Part shown: in pieces, positions 34,151 to 43,516 of the stretch | How positions within the stretch are numbered: position 1 is the stretch's first letter | Layout of the letters: each line of letters opens with the position of its first letter | DNA from: Anabaenopsis elenkinii CCIBt3563 | GTDB lineage: Bacteria > Cyanobacteriota > Cyanobacteriia > Cyanobacteriales > Nostocaceae | Direction: 5' to 3' | DNA length: 64,000 bases | NCBI RefSeq assembly: GCF_015245355.1 | Contig: NZ_CP063311.1 | Location: 951,313 to 1,015,312, forward strand | Translations under genes and position numbers: made by a program | Notes under the pieces: model-generated | Databases searched by the model: none | Seen by the model: only the letters and a program-made list of their open reading frames with translations | What the model was told of the DNA's origin: nothing

Positions 34151-35959
34151 ATGATCGGTAAGTTGTTAGACCATCGTTACCAAGTTATTCAAGTCCTGGC
34201 TCAAGGGGGCTTTGGTCAAACCTATATGGCCCAAGATACCAAGCGACCAGGCCATCCTATATGTGTTGTTAAGCACCTCAAGCCTTTAACCTCCGACCCT
34301 AGAGCTTTTGAGACAGCCCAACGTTTATTTAACAGCGAAGCGGAAACTTTAGAAAAGTTAGGGCATCATGACCAAATACCCCGGCTACTGGCTTACTTTG
34401 ATGAAAACCAAGAATTTTACCTAGTACAAGAATTTATTGGGGGACACACCCTAGCTGCGGAACTCATACCCGGTCAGCCTTGGAGTGAAACCCAAGTCCT
34501 GGAACTGTTGCAAGGAGTCCTGGAAATCCTGGAATTTGTTCATCAAAAAGGTGTAATTCACCGTGATATCAAACCCGACAACATTATCCGGCGCGCCTGT
34601 GACCAGAAATTAGTCTTAGTAGATTTTGGGGCAGTCAAGCAGTTAACATTACCAATGCTCACCATTGGGGGAAAAAGTACTGCTACAGTTGCCGTGGGGA
34701 CTCCCGGCTATATGCCTACAGAACAAGGCCAAGGTAAAGCCCGCCCTAATAGTGATATTTATTCCTTAGGCATCATTGCTATTCAAGCCCTTACAGGAGT
34801 ACCAGCGCTGGAATTAGAAGAAAACCCCTACACGGGAGAACTGCTATGGCAGCATTTAGCAAACGTCAACTATCCCTTGGCTACAGTGCTGACCAAAATG
34901 GTACATTATCACTTCAAAGACCGTTACCAAACTGTCACAGAAGCATTGCAAGCTTGTAACAATATTCATCTAGTATTTAAACCGCCTACAAATCCAGGAT
35001 CTCCTCACCATCATCACTATCAACCCACTCCCTCTTTATCTCCAGTATCCCCAGAAAAAACAGTTGCAGTAGCCCCGGCAAATTTTGTTACTGTCAAACC
35101 AACTACTCGCGAACCTGACAAATTTGACCCGTGGCCGTTCTTGATTGGTTTATTTTTTGCAGGTGGGGCGGCGGCTTTAGTTACAAATATATATCCTAAT
35201 TGGCGGAATCTAGAAGGCAATACTACCAGAAACAACTGCTCGGCTGTGGTTGCTGGTAATTCTAATGTTCGTTCTCAACCAAGCTCTCTTGATTCTGATA
35301 ATATTTTGCGAAAAACTACTACTCCTACGGAGTTTGAGGTCACAGGTAAGCGGACGAAACTAGGTTGGGTACAAGTTAAATTGAATTCTGGTCGTTTGGC
35401 TTGGACACATCTAGATGTAATTACCAATCATGAAGAGTGGGTTGCTTGTCTGGTAGATAAAGGTATTGCTATTAAAACAGTGGATGATGGTCATTTGATG
35501 ACATTGCCACCTGTCCCTCAGATTAAACCAGCACAGAGATTACCAGAATCAGCGTCTACCAATGATAGTCAAACAATTCCAGAAAAAGCTTTACAGGAGT
35601 CTGAACCAGGGGATTTACAAGCCTCCCCACCGAGGTCTATTCCTGGTATGGCCGCTTCTGGACTGAAACAGACAGTGGCTATGATTCATCAGTGGCAACA
35701 GGACTGGGCTAAGTCCGAGGCACTATTTAATGATATTAATAGAGCTATAGAAGACGGTGAATGGGACAAAGTTTTAGATTATAAAAATCATCCCGAAAAG
35801 TTGCCTAATACTCAGTACTGGCGAGACAAAATACAATCCTTATTTCAACAAGCAGACAAAAATATCACAGAAGAGACATCGCCAAAAGTACACCATCAGC
35901 CAAGCCCAAAAACTCAACCCCTGACTGAAAAGAGGGGAGAGTTGCAGGGAGGTGAATAA
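34151..35959 (+). CDS. Ser/Thr protein kinase with transmembrane helix and SH3-like extracytoplasmic domain
   Basis: 602 residues. Kinase domain 9-280 with a glycine loop LAQGGFGQTY (16-25), Lys41 in VVKHLK, HRDIKPDN at 137-144, DFG at 158-160 and GTPGYMPTEQ in the activation segment: complete and probably active. A Pro/His-rich linker (HHHHYQPTPSLSP) follows, then one transmembrane helix (about 329-348), a bacterial SH3-like domain (about 362-425, NVRSQPSS ... GWVQVKLNSGRLAWTHLDVI) and a C-terminal Ser/Pro-rich region with a Trp-rich helical part. A receptor-like kinase sensing the envelope is inferred. It converges with the next gene. Confidence 0.92.
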   Translation: MIGKLLDHRYQVIQVLAQGGFGQTYMAQDTKRPGHPICVVKHLKPLTSDPRAFETAQRLFNSEAETLEKLGHHDQIPRLLAYFDENQEFYLVQEFIGGHTLAAELIPGQPWSETQVLELLQGVLEILEFVHQKGVIHRDIKPDNIIRRACDQKLVLVDFGAVKQLTLPMLTIGGKSTATVAVGTPGYMPTEQGQGKARPNSDIYSLGIIAIQALTGVPALELEENPYTGELLWQHLANVNYPLATVLTKMVHYHFKDRYQTVTEALQACNNIHLVFKPPTNPGSPHHHHYQPTPSLSPVSPEKTVAVAPANFVTVKPTTREPDKFDPWPFLIGLFFAGGAAALVTNIYPNWRNLEGNTTRNNCSAVVAGNSNVRSQPSSLDSDNILRKTTTPTEFEVTGKRTKLGWVQVKLNSGRLAWTHLDVITNHEEWVACLVDKGIAIKTVDDGHLMTLPPVPQIKPAQRLPESASTNDSQTIPEKALQESEPGDLQASPPRSIPGMAASGLKQTVAMIHQWQQDWAKSEALFNDINRAIEDGEWDKVLDYKNHPEKLPNTQYWRDKIQSLFQQADKNITEETSPKVHHQPSPKTQPLTEKRGELQGGE

Positions 35960-35986
35960 CCATCAAGGAGTTTCAACCCTGTTCCC

Positions 35987-36649
35987 TTACTGCATCTGGT
36001 CATATTCTCGGGTTTCAAATCCTCTGGACTCCATCCGTGAAGAAGGCAAAAATTCAGCGCGACGTACAGGTGCTAAGGGTGGGGTTGCTCCGTGGTAAGG
36101 ATGTATAACTTGTACTGTACGTCCAGGACGGTGCCGTGGTCCAAATAAAGCAAGTACACCAGCGACTACAACACCACCGCCAATGGTGAGAGTCGCCCCT
36201 CCTACTGCCCAAATGATGGGGGAATACCACCAAGGATCTGGAGTTTGAGGCTGTAATGCTTCTGACGGAAATTTTTGGCTATTTTTTTGAGCTAACTGTA
36301 CCTGCTCGTTCTGCCAGTTTTGGAATTGGAACTGGAGTTGTTGGTTTTGCGCTCTGAGTTGTTCGTTATCGCTTTTTAAGCGTTCCAGGTGCATATTTAG
36401 CCGCTCCATTTCTACCCGCTGCTCGGGACTAGCCTGGGAGGGCGGTTGATTGGGTTGAGGAAAATGTGGACTCACCCAAGGCGAATACATTTGGGGTTGG
36501 GGCATGATGGGGGGCGCTATAGTAGCCGGTATCTGGGGAGCAGAAACAGCGAAATTACTTTGCATGGGAGTATCCGCGCCCCTGAGCAAGACAAGGGCCG
36601 CTAGTCCGGCTACGGCAACACCGCCGATAAATGCCATACTCTCGCTCAT
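35987..36649 (-). CDS. Unknown membrane protein with central coiled coil
   Basis: 220 residues. A short N-terminal hydrophobic segment (AFIGGVAVAGLAALVLLRG, about 5-23), a Pro-rich stretch, a Gln/Asn-rich coiled coil (VEMERLNMHLERLKSDNEQL and RAQNQQLQFQFQNWQ, about 78-115), a second membrane helix (PIIWAVGGATLTIGGGVVVA, about 143-163) and a basic tail. No family is recognised. It converges with the kinase gene at 34151-35959; a link is possible but unproven. Confidence 0.72.
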   Translation of the reverse strand: MSESMAFIGGVAVAGLAALVLLRGADTPMQSNFAVSAPQIPATIAPPIMPQPQMYSPWVSPHFPQPNQPPSQASPEQRVEMERLNMHLERLKSDNEQLRAQNQQLQFQFQNWQNEQVQLAQKNSQKFPSEALQPQTPDPWWYSPIIWAVGGATLTIGGGVVVAGVLALFGPRHRPGRTVQVIHPYHGATPPLAPVRRAEFLPSSRMESRGFETREYDQMQ

Positions 36650-36848
36650 CGCTTTTGCTCCTCTGTTACTAGTGACTGACTCACTCTCACACTCATCATA
36701 ATTTGCCTACTCAACTTCACATAACACTCAACTATAAGCGACAGGACTGGCTAGTTTTTTTACAGCTTTTTTCTGCTGTTAATATTGAAAACTATATTTG
36801 CTCAATTGTCCAGAATGTCACTGTCACAAAATTATGCTTTCATTAGTT

Positions 36849-37694
36849 TTAACCAACTTTTTCCTCAGGCGCAAGTTGTGTATTGGCGCTGTTATCTGTT
36901 GTTTTTATGGCAGCCTTAAGATTTTGACAAAATTGAGCGATCGCATTTAGTCCCTGTTCTGGTGTACCTTCTGCTAAACGTTTGACAAAGGCGCTACCCA
37001 CAATTACCGCATCTGCTCCCCATTCTCTAACTTGACGGGCTTGTGCCGCTTCAGAAATACCAAATCCCACACCGATGGGTTTATCTGTAACCTGACGTAT
37101 TTGTTGCAGTAATTCTGAGACGCGTGACTCCATTTGAGTGCGCATTCCGGTAACACCAGTGACACTGACCAGATAAATAAACCCTTGGGAAGAGCGAGCG
37201 ATGGCTTGAATTCTGGCAGGGGAACTGGTAGGAGCCACCAACAAAGTTAAGTCAATACCTATTTCACTTGCTGGTTGCAGTAAGTCTGTTGCTGACTCTA
37301 AAGGTAAATCGGGAACTACTAATCCTGATACCCCAGCCGCCGCAATTTGCCCGAGAAACTTGTCAATGCCCCGGTGCAAAATGGGATTGTAGTAAGTAAA
37401 CAGGATAATAGGCGATCGCAAGCTGGGAGTTGTCCCTTGCAACATTTCTAAAACCTGTTCTAACTTTGTCCCTCGTTCCAAAGCGCGGGTAGCCGCTGCT
37501 TGAATTACCGGGCCATCTGCCAGAGGATCGGAGTAAGGAATACCCAGTTCAATCATATCGGCTCCGTGACGATCCAGAACTTGCAAAGCTGCGGCTGTCG
37601 TTGTTAAATCTGGGTCTCCAGCAGTAATAAAGGGAATCAGAGCGCACTCTCGATTTCGTCCCAAGGTGTTAAAGCAATCAGAAATCGCGGTCAT
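36849..37694 (-). CDS. trpA: Tryptophan synthase alpha chain
   Basis: Cleaves indole-3-glycerol phosphate to indole and glyceraldehyde 3-phosphate; works with TrpB. The 281 residues contain [13 protein letters not shown] with the catalytic Glu region following in [17 protein letters not shown] (Glu and Asp both present), and [15 protein letters not shown] plus the phosphate-binding [11 protein letters not shown]. Length is normal. It is the last gene of the ndhL-DUF3007-trpA row on the minus strand, an arrangement seen in many cyanobacteria; spacing is 58 bases. Confidence 0.97.
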   Translation of the reverse strand: MTAISDCFNTLGRNRECALIPFITAGDPDLTTTAAALQVLDRHGADMIELGIPYSDPLADGPVIQAAATRALERGTKLEQVLEMLQGTTPSLRSPIILFTYYNPILHRGIDKFLGQIAAAGVSGLVVPDLPLESATDLLQPASEIGIDLTLLVAPTSSPARIQAIARSSQGFIYLVSVTGVTGMRTQMESRVSELLQQIRQVTDKPIGVGFGISEAAQARQVREWGADAVIVGSAFVKRLAEGTPEQGLNAIAQFCQNLKAAIKTTDNSANTQLAPEEKVG

Positions 37695-37752
37695 GTATTC
37701 AGAATAATTATGAGTCAGTGGTTAGTTGACAATTGACTTATCAATGATAACT

Positions 37753-38064
37753 TTACACCTGACTTTGTTCTTCTTGTGCGATTTGTGCCTGAATTTTGGC
37801 CAGTTCTTCAGGACTAAGTTCATCTAGGCTTTTTTGGAGGAAGGCCTGTTCATACTGTTCCCGTTGTTGATGGTAGGTCATTTTATTTCCCACCGCGCGG
37901 AATATATAGGAAGCCAACCAGCCCAGTAGACCACTGACTAGTAAGACTTGGCTCCAGATTCCAGCTTGTGTCGCATCTAAACCCACTAGCTGTAATCCTA
38001 TATATGCCAAACCACCAGCAATGAAAACACCCAAGCCAATACCAATAGCATCAATGCGTCGCAT
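37753..38064 (-). CDS. DUF3007 family small membrane protein
   Basis: 103 residues with two membrane helices (AIGIGLGVFIAGGLAYIGLQ and VLLVSGLLGWLASYIFRAVG) and an acidic, Gln-rich C-terminal coiled region (MTYHQQREQYEQAFLQKSLD). The family is restricted to oxygenic phototrophs. It sits between ndhL and trpA; the gap to ndhL is 23 bases, so it is likely co-transcribed with ndhL. The function is not established to my knowledge. Confidence 0.85.
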   Translation of the reverse strand: MRRIDAIGIGLGVFIAGGLAYIGLQLVGLDATQAGIWSQVLLVSGLLGWLASYIFRAVGNKMTYHQQREQYEQAFLQKSLDELSPEELAKIQAQIAQEEQSQV

Positions 38065-38087
38065 GAGAGTTATGACCTACCCATCTT

Positions 38088-38300
38088 TTAAACTTCAATC
38101 TGTCTAGGCCGGGGTCGCAGATTCACAAACGGTGATAACAGCAATAACCCGGGCAAAAAGAAAAATACCATAAAGTACATCACAGTCCGCTCAATGGAAC
38201 TAGCTACATACCAGCGCTGTTTCAGGTACAGCATCACAGCGATAGGGATTACTAACAGGTAAGCTCCAGCCAAAGCCAGATACAGCAGGGCTACAATCAT
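38088..38300 (-). CDS. ndhL: NAD(P)H-quinone oxidoreductase subunit L
   Basis: 70 residues, two membrane helices ([20 protein letters not shown], then [19 protein letters not shown]) linked by [15 protein letters not shown]. This is NdhL (formerly IctA), a small membrane subunit specific to the photosynthetic NDH-1 complex, needed for stable complex, cyclic electron flow and inorganic carbon uptake. First gene of the row with DUF3007 and trpA. Confidence 0.93.
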   Translation of the reverse strand: MIVALLYLALAGAYLLVIPIAVMLYLKQRWYVASSIERTVMYFMVFFFLPGLLLLSPFVNLRPRPRQIEV

Positions 38301-38616
38301 ATATCTTCTTGTGAGGTGGACAATAGCATGAAGTGCATCTATTCCCCATCATAGGCTAAAGCCCATCCCCAGAGCAAAGTCTAGCTGTGGCAGTTATCAA
38401 TTTGAAGAAATTGTTTGTATATTCTTGACATAGATGCTAGAATCGCAAAGGCAACAAAAAAGAGTGGAAGTTACAAAAAATTGGGCAAAAGCCAGATAAA
38501 CTAACAAATCTGAAAAAAAATCTCAATTTAGTTGTACAAAACACTTTTTTGATGCTAAGATAGGCAAGGTAAAATTCCTAGCTTGAATAAGAGTAAACCC
38601 TAATATATATAGATAT
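38301..38616. other. Divergent promoter region between ndhL and tRNA-Leu
   Basis: No gene seen. AT-rich in its right half, as expected for the tRNA promoter; no repeat or hairpin of note. Confidence 0.5.
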
Positions 38617-38954
38617 GGGGGTGTGGCGGAATGGTAGACGCTACGGACTTAGAAAACTGAGCCTTGATAGAGAAATCTTTCAAGTGGAAGCTCTCAAATT
38701 CAGGGAAACCTAAATCTGTTAACAGATATGGCAATCCTGAGCCAAGCCGAAAGGGGTACTGAGTGTTAAAACTCACAACTAATCGGAAGGTGCAGAGACT
38801 CGACGGGAGCTACCCTAACGTTAAGCCGAGGGTAAAGAGAGAGTCCAATTCTCAAAGCCGTGGGTTGTCAAAACCAGGCAGTAGTGAAAACTGCGAGAGA
38901 ATGAAAATCCGTTGACCGTAAAAGGTCGTGTGGGTTCAAGTCCCTCCACCCCCA
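38617..38954 (+). tRNA. trnL-UAA: tRNA-Leu(UAA), interrupted by a group I intron
   Basis: Acceptor stem GGGGGTG (38617-38623) pairs with CACCCCC (38947-38953), discriminator A at 38954, no encoded CCA. Anticodon stem ACGGA / TCCGT encloses the loop CUUAAAA, with anticodon UAA. The exons are 38617-38650 and 38904-38954; joined they give an 85-nt class II tRNA with a long variable arm (TGACCGTAAAAGGTCG) and the T-loop GTTCAAG. The coding sequence is split after U34 of the anticodon, the classic site for the cyanobacterial and plastid trnL intron. Confidence 0.97.
38651..38903 (+). ncRNA. Group I self-splicing intron in trnL-UAA
   Basis: 253 nt, no open frame inside. It begins AGAAAACTGAGCC after exon U34, and GAG (38659-38661) can pair with the exon end CUU, giving the U-G pair at the 5' splice site. 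The conserved GTGCAGAGACTCGACGGGAG core (P/Q/R/S region) is present near 38790. The intron ends in G just before the exon AAAA. The family is ancient in cyanobacteria and shared with plastids. The P6b area (near 38710-38735) is the usual variable part. Confidence 0.95.
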
Positions 38955-38975
38955 CTAAAAAACTAATATACAAGT

Positions 38976-39015
38976 AGACCTGCTTACTTGAACATAGTAG
39001 GCAGGTTTAATTTTT
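38976..39015 (+). terminator. Terminator after tRNA-Leu
   Basis: 10-bp stem ACCTGCTTAC / GTAGGCAGGT (38978-38987 / 38997-39006, one G-U pair), then TTTAATTTTT. Confidence 0.7.
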
Positions 39016-39024
39016 GGCACACAT

Positions 39025-39936
39025 CTAGGCGATGCGTTCATCTAGGGAAGCTAGGGCAGCGCCGGCAGTTTCAGCCATAATACTGACGAGACGATAAAAA
39101 ACGATGGCACTAATTATAACGGCAGAAGGAAACCGATGCTGTAAAAGAGCGATCGCCGTCACTTCAAACACACCCAAACCCCCAGGCGCACCCGGAAGCA
39201 AAAAACCTAACAACCAAGAAAAGGAAAAAGCAGCTAATAATAATGGCAATTGGTTGAGATGCAATGGAGTCAGAGCAAAAACAGTTAAAACAAACCCAGA
39301 ACCACGCAAGACTAAAAACCCCAATTCCCCCAACAAAGCCCGCAGGGGATAAAATTTCACTTGGAAAGGAACATTAGGCTCAGTAGTAGACCGGTTCATC
39401 TTGATTTTTTGACACAAGCAAATCACCGTATTTAAAAATCGGGGATGAACAGCAAGCAGCACCACAGCCAAACTGAAAAATTGTAATATTTGCACAGAAC
39501 CGGCAGTATAATCAGGAGCAAATTGATTACCGAAGATAATAGTCATAATTAAAGCCGCCGCCGCCATTAATAGGGGTTCGAGCAATACGCTTAAAGTAGC
39601 AGCACTCATAGGAATCTGAGCATTTTTCGCTGCCACAATTCTGCCATAATGATGCCAGATATTACCAGGTAAATATTTAGCAATATTTGTTTTGAGGTAG
39701 ACCTGAATAAATTCCACACATGGTACTGGTTGATTTAAATCATGGAGAATCCAAGTCCATATCCAACCACCCCAAATATGCGCTAGTAAAGTTACCCCTG
39801 TAGCTATAGAGAGGATTGCCCATCCTACTGCATCAACTTGGATTGTTATCACTTCATACCAATAATTCTTGAGGGCTTTCCCCAAAAAAAATAAGGTGAC
39901 ACCTAAAATTAGTCCGCGTAAAATTTGCTTCGTCAT
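39025..39936 (-). CDS. UPF0104 (lysylphosphatidylglycerol-synthase-like) membrane protein
   Basis: 303 residues, about 8 membrane helices. The pattern IYLKTNIAKYLPGNIWHHYG near residues 83-103 and FLLPGAPGGLGVFEVTAIALL near 252-272 is diagnostic of the UPF0104/flippase-like family, which shares its fold with the membrane half of MprF/LPG synthases. Likely involved in lipid or lipid-linked sugar translocation; substrate unknown. It ends close to the tRNA terminator and converges with it. Confidence 0.85.
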   Translation of the reverse strand: MTKQILRGLILGVTLFFLGKALKNYWYEVITIQVDAVGWAILSIATGVTLLAHIWGGWIWTWILHDLNQPVPCVEFIQVYLKTNIAKYLPGNIWHHYGRIVAAKNAQIPMSAATLSVLLEPLLMAAAALIMTIIFGNQFAPDYTAGSVQILQFFSLAVVLLAVHPRFLNTVICLCQKIKMNRSTTEPNVPFQVKFYPLRALLGELGFLVLRGSGFVLTVFALTPLHLNQLPLLLAAFSFSWLLGFLLPGAPGGLGVFEVTAIALLQHRFPSAVIISAIVFYRLVSIMAETAGAALASLDERIA

Positions 39937-40222
39937 TTGCCAGAAATAAATATATCTTAAATCACCCGAATCTAATTAATTGCTGCGATTAATCTCTCCA
40001 CAGTTAGATCATACTCTGATTTTAGTAGCAAGTATAATGTTACCTACGCTAGAGGTTAAGTGATGGTTTTATTTCTAATCTTAAGGGGGGTGATAAAACA
40101 TAGATGTTTGTAATCCAGTAGTGAGTAAATAGAGAAGTTAGGAAGCACAGATAAAAACAGAGGAACTTGACATCACTAATGAACTAAATGGGTGAACTAT
40201 TTTCCTGGAAAAGGAGGATTTG

Positions 40223-40789
40223 ATGAACAATATGATAGCTTTCTGGAAAAAGTTAAAACTACGCCAGATGATGATGATCTTTGTAGCTGGTCTATTGTTG
40301 ATAGTTACTACTGCTTGTAGTGGAGCAAATCCTCAAGGGGCAAAACCCCAAAATCCTCCAGTCCAGGCTGGTGGTGCTAACAATCCCTATAAAGGTGGTG
40401 GAGACAAATATACCAAATATAGGATGACTACAGATACTAAAGCGATAGAGTCAGAAGAGAAAAAAGAAACTCAAGGAGCTAGTTTACAATCAGATTTACA
40501 AGTTTTGATAGCCATAAGTAGAGACTCCGAAATACTTTACCCTGGTGCGGATACACCTCAAGGTAGAGTTGAAAAAGAAAAAGAATTGCCTATGATCACT
40601 GACAAAAACTTTCAAAGACCAGCCCCTGGTGGTTTGATTCAAAGAGAACCGGATCTAGGAACTCGCATTCAAGAACGGGTGGAAACAGTGCAGGATTCAG
40701 TTAAAGAAGCCTCTAATTTTTTACAAGAAAAAGCAAAAGAAGTCGGTTCGAGACCTGAGTTACGAAAAAATCCAGCAGTGGGTAAGTAG
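40223..40789 (+). CDS. Putative lipoprotein, unknown function
   Basis: 188 residues from the ATG at 40223 with AGGAGG 6 bases upstream (the TTG at 40220 is not needed). The signal region ends in a lipobox (LLIVTTACSG; Cys about residue 32), so it should be lipidated. The mature part is hydrophilic and disordered (Pro/Gly/Lys/Glu-rich) and ends in an amphipathic helix RIQERVETVQDSVKEASNFLQE. A similar lipoprotein gene follows 28 bases later on the same strand; the two share a Lys-rich N-terminus, a lipobox and a helical C-terminus and may be related. No family name. Confidence 0.82.
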   Translation: MNNMIAFWKKLKLRQMMMIFVAGLLLIVTTACSGANPQGAKPQNPPVQAGGANNPYKGGGDKYTKYRMTTDTKAIESEEKKETQGASLQSDLQVLIAISRDSEILYPGADTPQGRVEKEKELPMITDKNFQRPAPGGLIQREPDLGTRIQERVETVQDSVKEASNFLQEKAKEVGSRPELRKNPAVGK

Positions 40790-40817
40790 AAATTTCAAAG
40801 CATTGGCGAGTAAAGTC

Positions 40818-41426
40818 ATGAAAAAAGTGATTAATTGGCTGAGAAATATTCGTCCTGTGAAAATCTTCACAGTGTGTATAGCCCTAACATTCCTGTTAAT
40901 GACACAGGCCTGTAATCGTCCAGGAATAGCTCAACAACCACCGCAACCCAGTGGTCAACCGCCTAACGTGGAACGCTATGACCCGACACAAATTTATGAA
41001 CTTAACACCCCCGAAGGTGGAATGAATAACTTTAGTGATGTCGATCCTAGAGCCAAAGCCGCAGAAAGAGCAGCAAATGCTAGAGCCGCAGAATTAGCGA
41101 GAAATGCGCGCAGAAATGTTGAACTCAAAGGTGTTGATAGTTCGGAGCAATATATTCGCAATTATCAGGAGGGTGCACCTTTAGATGAGCGGGTCAGGCG
41201 TCTGGGGGAGGACATTGGTAGTTCTGCTGAGGAATTAGGTAAAGGTGTAATGAAGGGGACTCAGCGCGGAGTAGAAAATATTGAGAAAAGTACTGAACGT
41301 ACTGCCGAAGACTTGACTACAAATGTCCAACGCGGCGCTGAGGACACGACAAAGAGTCTTCAACGCCAGGCGGAGGATGCAGCCGACGCAGTGAAAAGGA
41401 GAATCAGAGAAATTGATATGGATTAA
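40818..41426 (+). CDS. Putative lipoprotein with long amphipathic helix
   Basis: 202 residues from the ATG at 40818 (MKKVINWLRN); an upstream TTG at 40803 is possible. Lipobox FLLMTQACNR with Cys at about residue 32. After a disordered Pro/Gln part, the C-terminal 70 residues repeat an 11-residue-like amphipathic pattern (GVMKGTQRGVENIEKSTERT, then AEDLTTNVQRGAEDTTKSLQ), as in LEA-type or YtxH-like stress proteins. Membrane-surface binding is inferred. Probably in an operon with the lipoprotein gene just upstream; it converges with larC 12 bases away. Confidence 0.8.
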   Translation: MKKVINWLRNIRPVKIFTVCIALTFLLMTQACNRPGIAQQPPQPSGQPPNVERYDPTQIYELNTPEGGMNNFSDVDPRAKAAERAANARAAELARNARRNVELKGVDSSEQYIRNYQEGAPLDERVRRLGEDIGSSAEELGKGVMKGTQRGVENIEKSTERTAEDLTTNVQRGAEDTTKSLQRQAEDAADAVKRRIREIDMD

Positions 41427-41438
41427 TACCGGCTAAAA

Positions 41439-42698
41439 CTAGTTGTGATTAACTCCAGATTTATGATGCTGTATATACCAAGCGTGTAATGCTAATCGTT
41501 GAACTTCGCGCCAGGGGATATTATGCTTTCGAGCTAATTGTGCACAATCTTCATATTCTGGTTGAACCTTAGCAATACGCTGATCATGTATTAGTCCGTG
41601 CCATGCTACTTTAACCCTAACTGTGCCATATTCGATGTTTACTGATTGAATTTCCCGTGGTAAGGTCACTCGCTGTTGAGTAGTGCGGCGAACTCCTAAA
41701 GTAGTGGTTTCGCGAAATAAAACTGCTTCACAAGGGAGTAAATTCTCTGGATGGCAAATGACAGTCAGTAAAATCCCCGGGCGGGACTTTTTCATTCCTA
41801 TGGGTTGAGTAAATACATCCACTGCACCAACGGCAAACAAAGCTTCAAAGACATAGCCGAGGACTTGGGGATTTAAGTCATCAATTTGGGTTTCAAGTAC
41901 GGTGATGGTTTCTAAATGGGGATTATTGGTATCTTCAAAATTATCGGCGGAATCGCCCAGCCACAGACGTAATATATTAGGGATAGGTAAATTAATCGTT
42001 CCTGCTCCCAGTCCTACCTGTTTGATGGTCATGGGTGGCGGTGAACCGAACTCTTTAGTTAGAGTAGTAACGATGGCGGCGCCGGTTGGTGTGACAAGTT
42101 CCTGATCAATGCCATTACTAAAAACTGGACAATCCCGCATTTCCCATAATTTCAATACTGCTGGTACTGGTACAGCCATTTCACCGTGGGCTGCGCGCAC
42201 TGTTCCCCCACCTGTAGGTAAGGCTGAACAGTATAGCAAGGGTAATCCTTGATCATTACTGGAAATCCCTAACCAATCCAAGCCCAAGCAGGTACCGACA
42301 ATATCGACAATTGCATCTACAGCGCCTACTTCATGGAAATGTACCTTTTCTGGCGCGATACCATGCACTGCACCCTCAGCTACTGCTAGCTGTCGAAATA
42401 CTGCCAAACTCCAAGCTTCTACCCGTGATGGCAAGTTAGCTTTGCAGATGATTTTTTCAATTTCTGGCAGGTGGCGGCCGTGATGGTGATGCTTATGTAA
42501 TAAATCTACATGAACTTTAGTCGCCTGTTGACCATGGCGTTGCACAAGTTCGGCTCTGAGCTGATAATCTTGGTCAATACCCAATTTATTGAGTGTTTCA
42601 CTGAGATATTCCACGGGGACGCCCAGACTAACTAAAGCGCCAAGGGACATATCACCGGAAATTCCTGTGGGACATTGAAGATAAGCAACCTTACTCAT
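41439..42698 (-). CDS. larC: Nickel insertion protein LarC (pincer cofactor synthesis)
   Basis: Inserts nickel into the pyridinium thiocarboxylate pincer cofactor using CTP. The 419 residues form one continuous frame. Landmarks: AYLQCPTGISGDMSLGALV, the His-rich metal region HKHHHHGRHL near 70, VHFHEVGAVDAIVDIVGT, ALPTGGGTVRAAHG and ETQIDDLNPQVLGYVFEAL. In Lactiplantibacillus the gene needs a programmed frameshift; here it does not. No larB or larE lies beside it in this window. Whether the cell has lactate racemase or another pincer enzyme is not visible. Confidence 0.93.
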   Translation of the reverse strand: MSKVAYLQCPTGISGDMSLGALVSLGVPVEYLSETLNKLGIDQDYQLRAELVQRHGQQATKVHVDLLHKHHHHGRHLPEIEKIICKANLPSRVEAWSLAVFRQLAVAEGAVHGIAPEKVHFHEVGAVDAIVDIVGTCLGLDWLGISSNDQGLPLLYCSALPTGGGTVRAAHGEMAVPVPAVLKLWEMRDCPVFSNGIDQELVTPTGAAIVTTLTKEFGSPPPMTIKQVGLGAGTINLPIPNILRLWLGDSADNFEDTNNPHLETITVLETQIDDLNPQVLGYVFEALFAVGAVDVFTQPIGMKKSRPGILLTVICHPENLLPCEAVLFRETTTLGVRRTTQQRVTLPREIQSVNIEYGTVRVKVAWHGLIHDQRIAKVQPEYEDCAQLARKHNIPWREVQRLALHAWYIQHHKSGVNHN

Positions 42699-42865
42699 AT
42701 AGATAACTTCAACAACTTTATTTTTAGACTTTGCACAATTATTCTGATGTAAATCATGGCCTATTTAGGGCAGGGGCTCATCTATATCGGTGACAATATG
42801 TTTAGCGCTTAATTTGATATTTTTCCTGGTTGGCGCAATTGTCCACCTCTGATTCAAAATTGGCT

Positions 42866-43516
42866 ATGGCAAAAATTTTCGCTGTCCATCCTGATAATCC
42901 ACAAACTCGACGTATAGAGGAAATAAAGTCAGCGCTCTCTAGTGGCGCAGTGATGCTCTACCCTACAGATACAGTTTATGCTATTGGTTGTGATTTAAAT
43001 GCCAAGTCGGCAGTAGAACGAGTGAGGCAAATTAAAAAGCTAGCCAATGATAAACCACTGACATTTTTATGTTCTTCATTATCAAATGTGGCAACTTATG
43101 CCTTTGTCAGTGATACGGCCTATCGGATTATGAAGCGCTTGATACCTGGTACTTACACTTTTTTACTACCTGCTACCAAGTTAGTACCCCGACTAGTACA
43201 AAGTCCCAAGCGCAAAACTACTGGGATTCGTGTACCAGACCATCCGGTATGCTTGGCATTGCTAGCAGCATTGGAAAATCCGATTATTTCCACTTCGGCA
43301 CATTTACCGCCAGATGATGAACTGGTAGGGCTAGATTTACAACCTAGACTGTCGCGGATGGAACTGTTTGACCGTTTGGATAATTTAGTAGATTTAATTA
43401 TAGACACAGGTGAAGAATCAACTTATGAAGTGTCTACGATTTTGGATTTAACGGGAGACGAACCAATGATCACAAGGCAGGGGTTAGGTTGGGAAGCAGT
43501 AGCGGCTTGGATATAA
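42866..43516 (+). CDS. YrdC/Sua5-family protein (threonylcarbamoyl-AMP synthase-like)
   Basis: 216 residues from the ATG at 42866 (MAKIFAVHPD); the open frame reaches back to a TTG at 42830. The fold signature is clear: SGAVMLYPTDTVYAIGCDL, then KKLANDKPLTFLC, PGTYTFLLPATKLVP, TGIRVPDHPVCLALL, PIISTSAHLP. These enzymes make threonylcarbamoyl-AMP for the t6A37 tRNA modification (TsaC). Single-domain relatives of the YciO branch look the same, so the exact role is not settled. It starts divergently from larC. Confidence 0.88.
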   Translation: MAKIFAVHPDNPQTRRIEEIKSALSSGAVMLYPTDTVYAIGCDLNAKSAVERVRQIKKLANDKPLTFLCSSLSNVATYAFVSDTAYRIMKRLIPGTYTFLLPATKLVPRLVQSPKRKTTGIRVPDHPVCLALLAALENPIISTSAHLPPDDELVGLDLQPRLSRMELFDRLDNLVDLIIDTGEESTYEVSTILDLTGDEPMITRQGLGWEAVAAWI

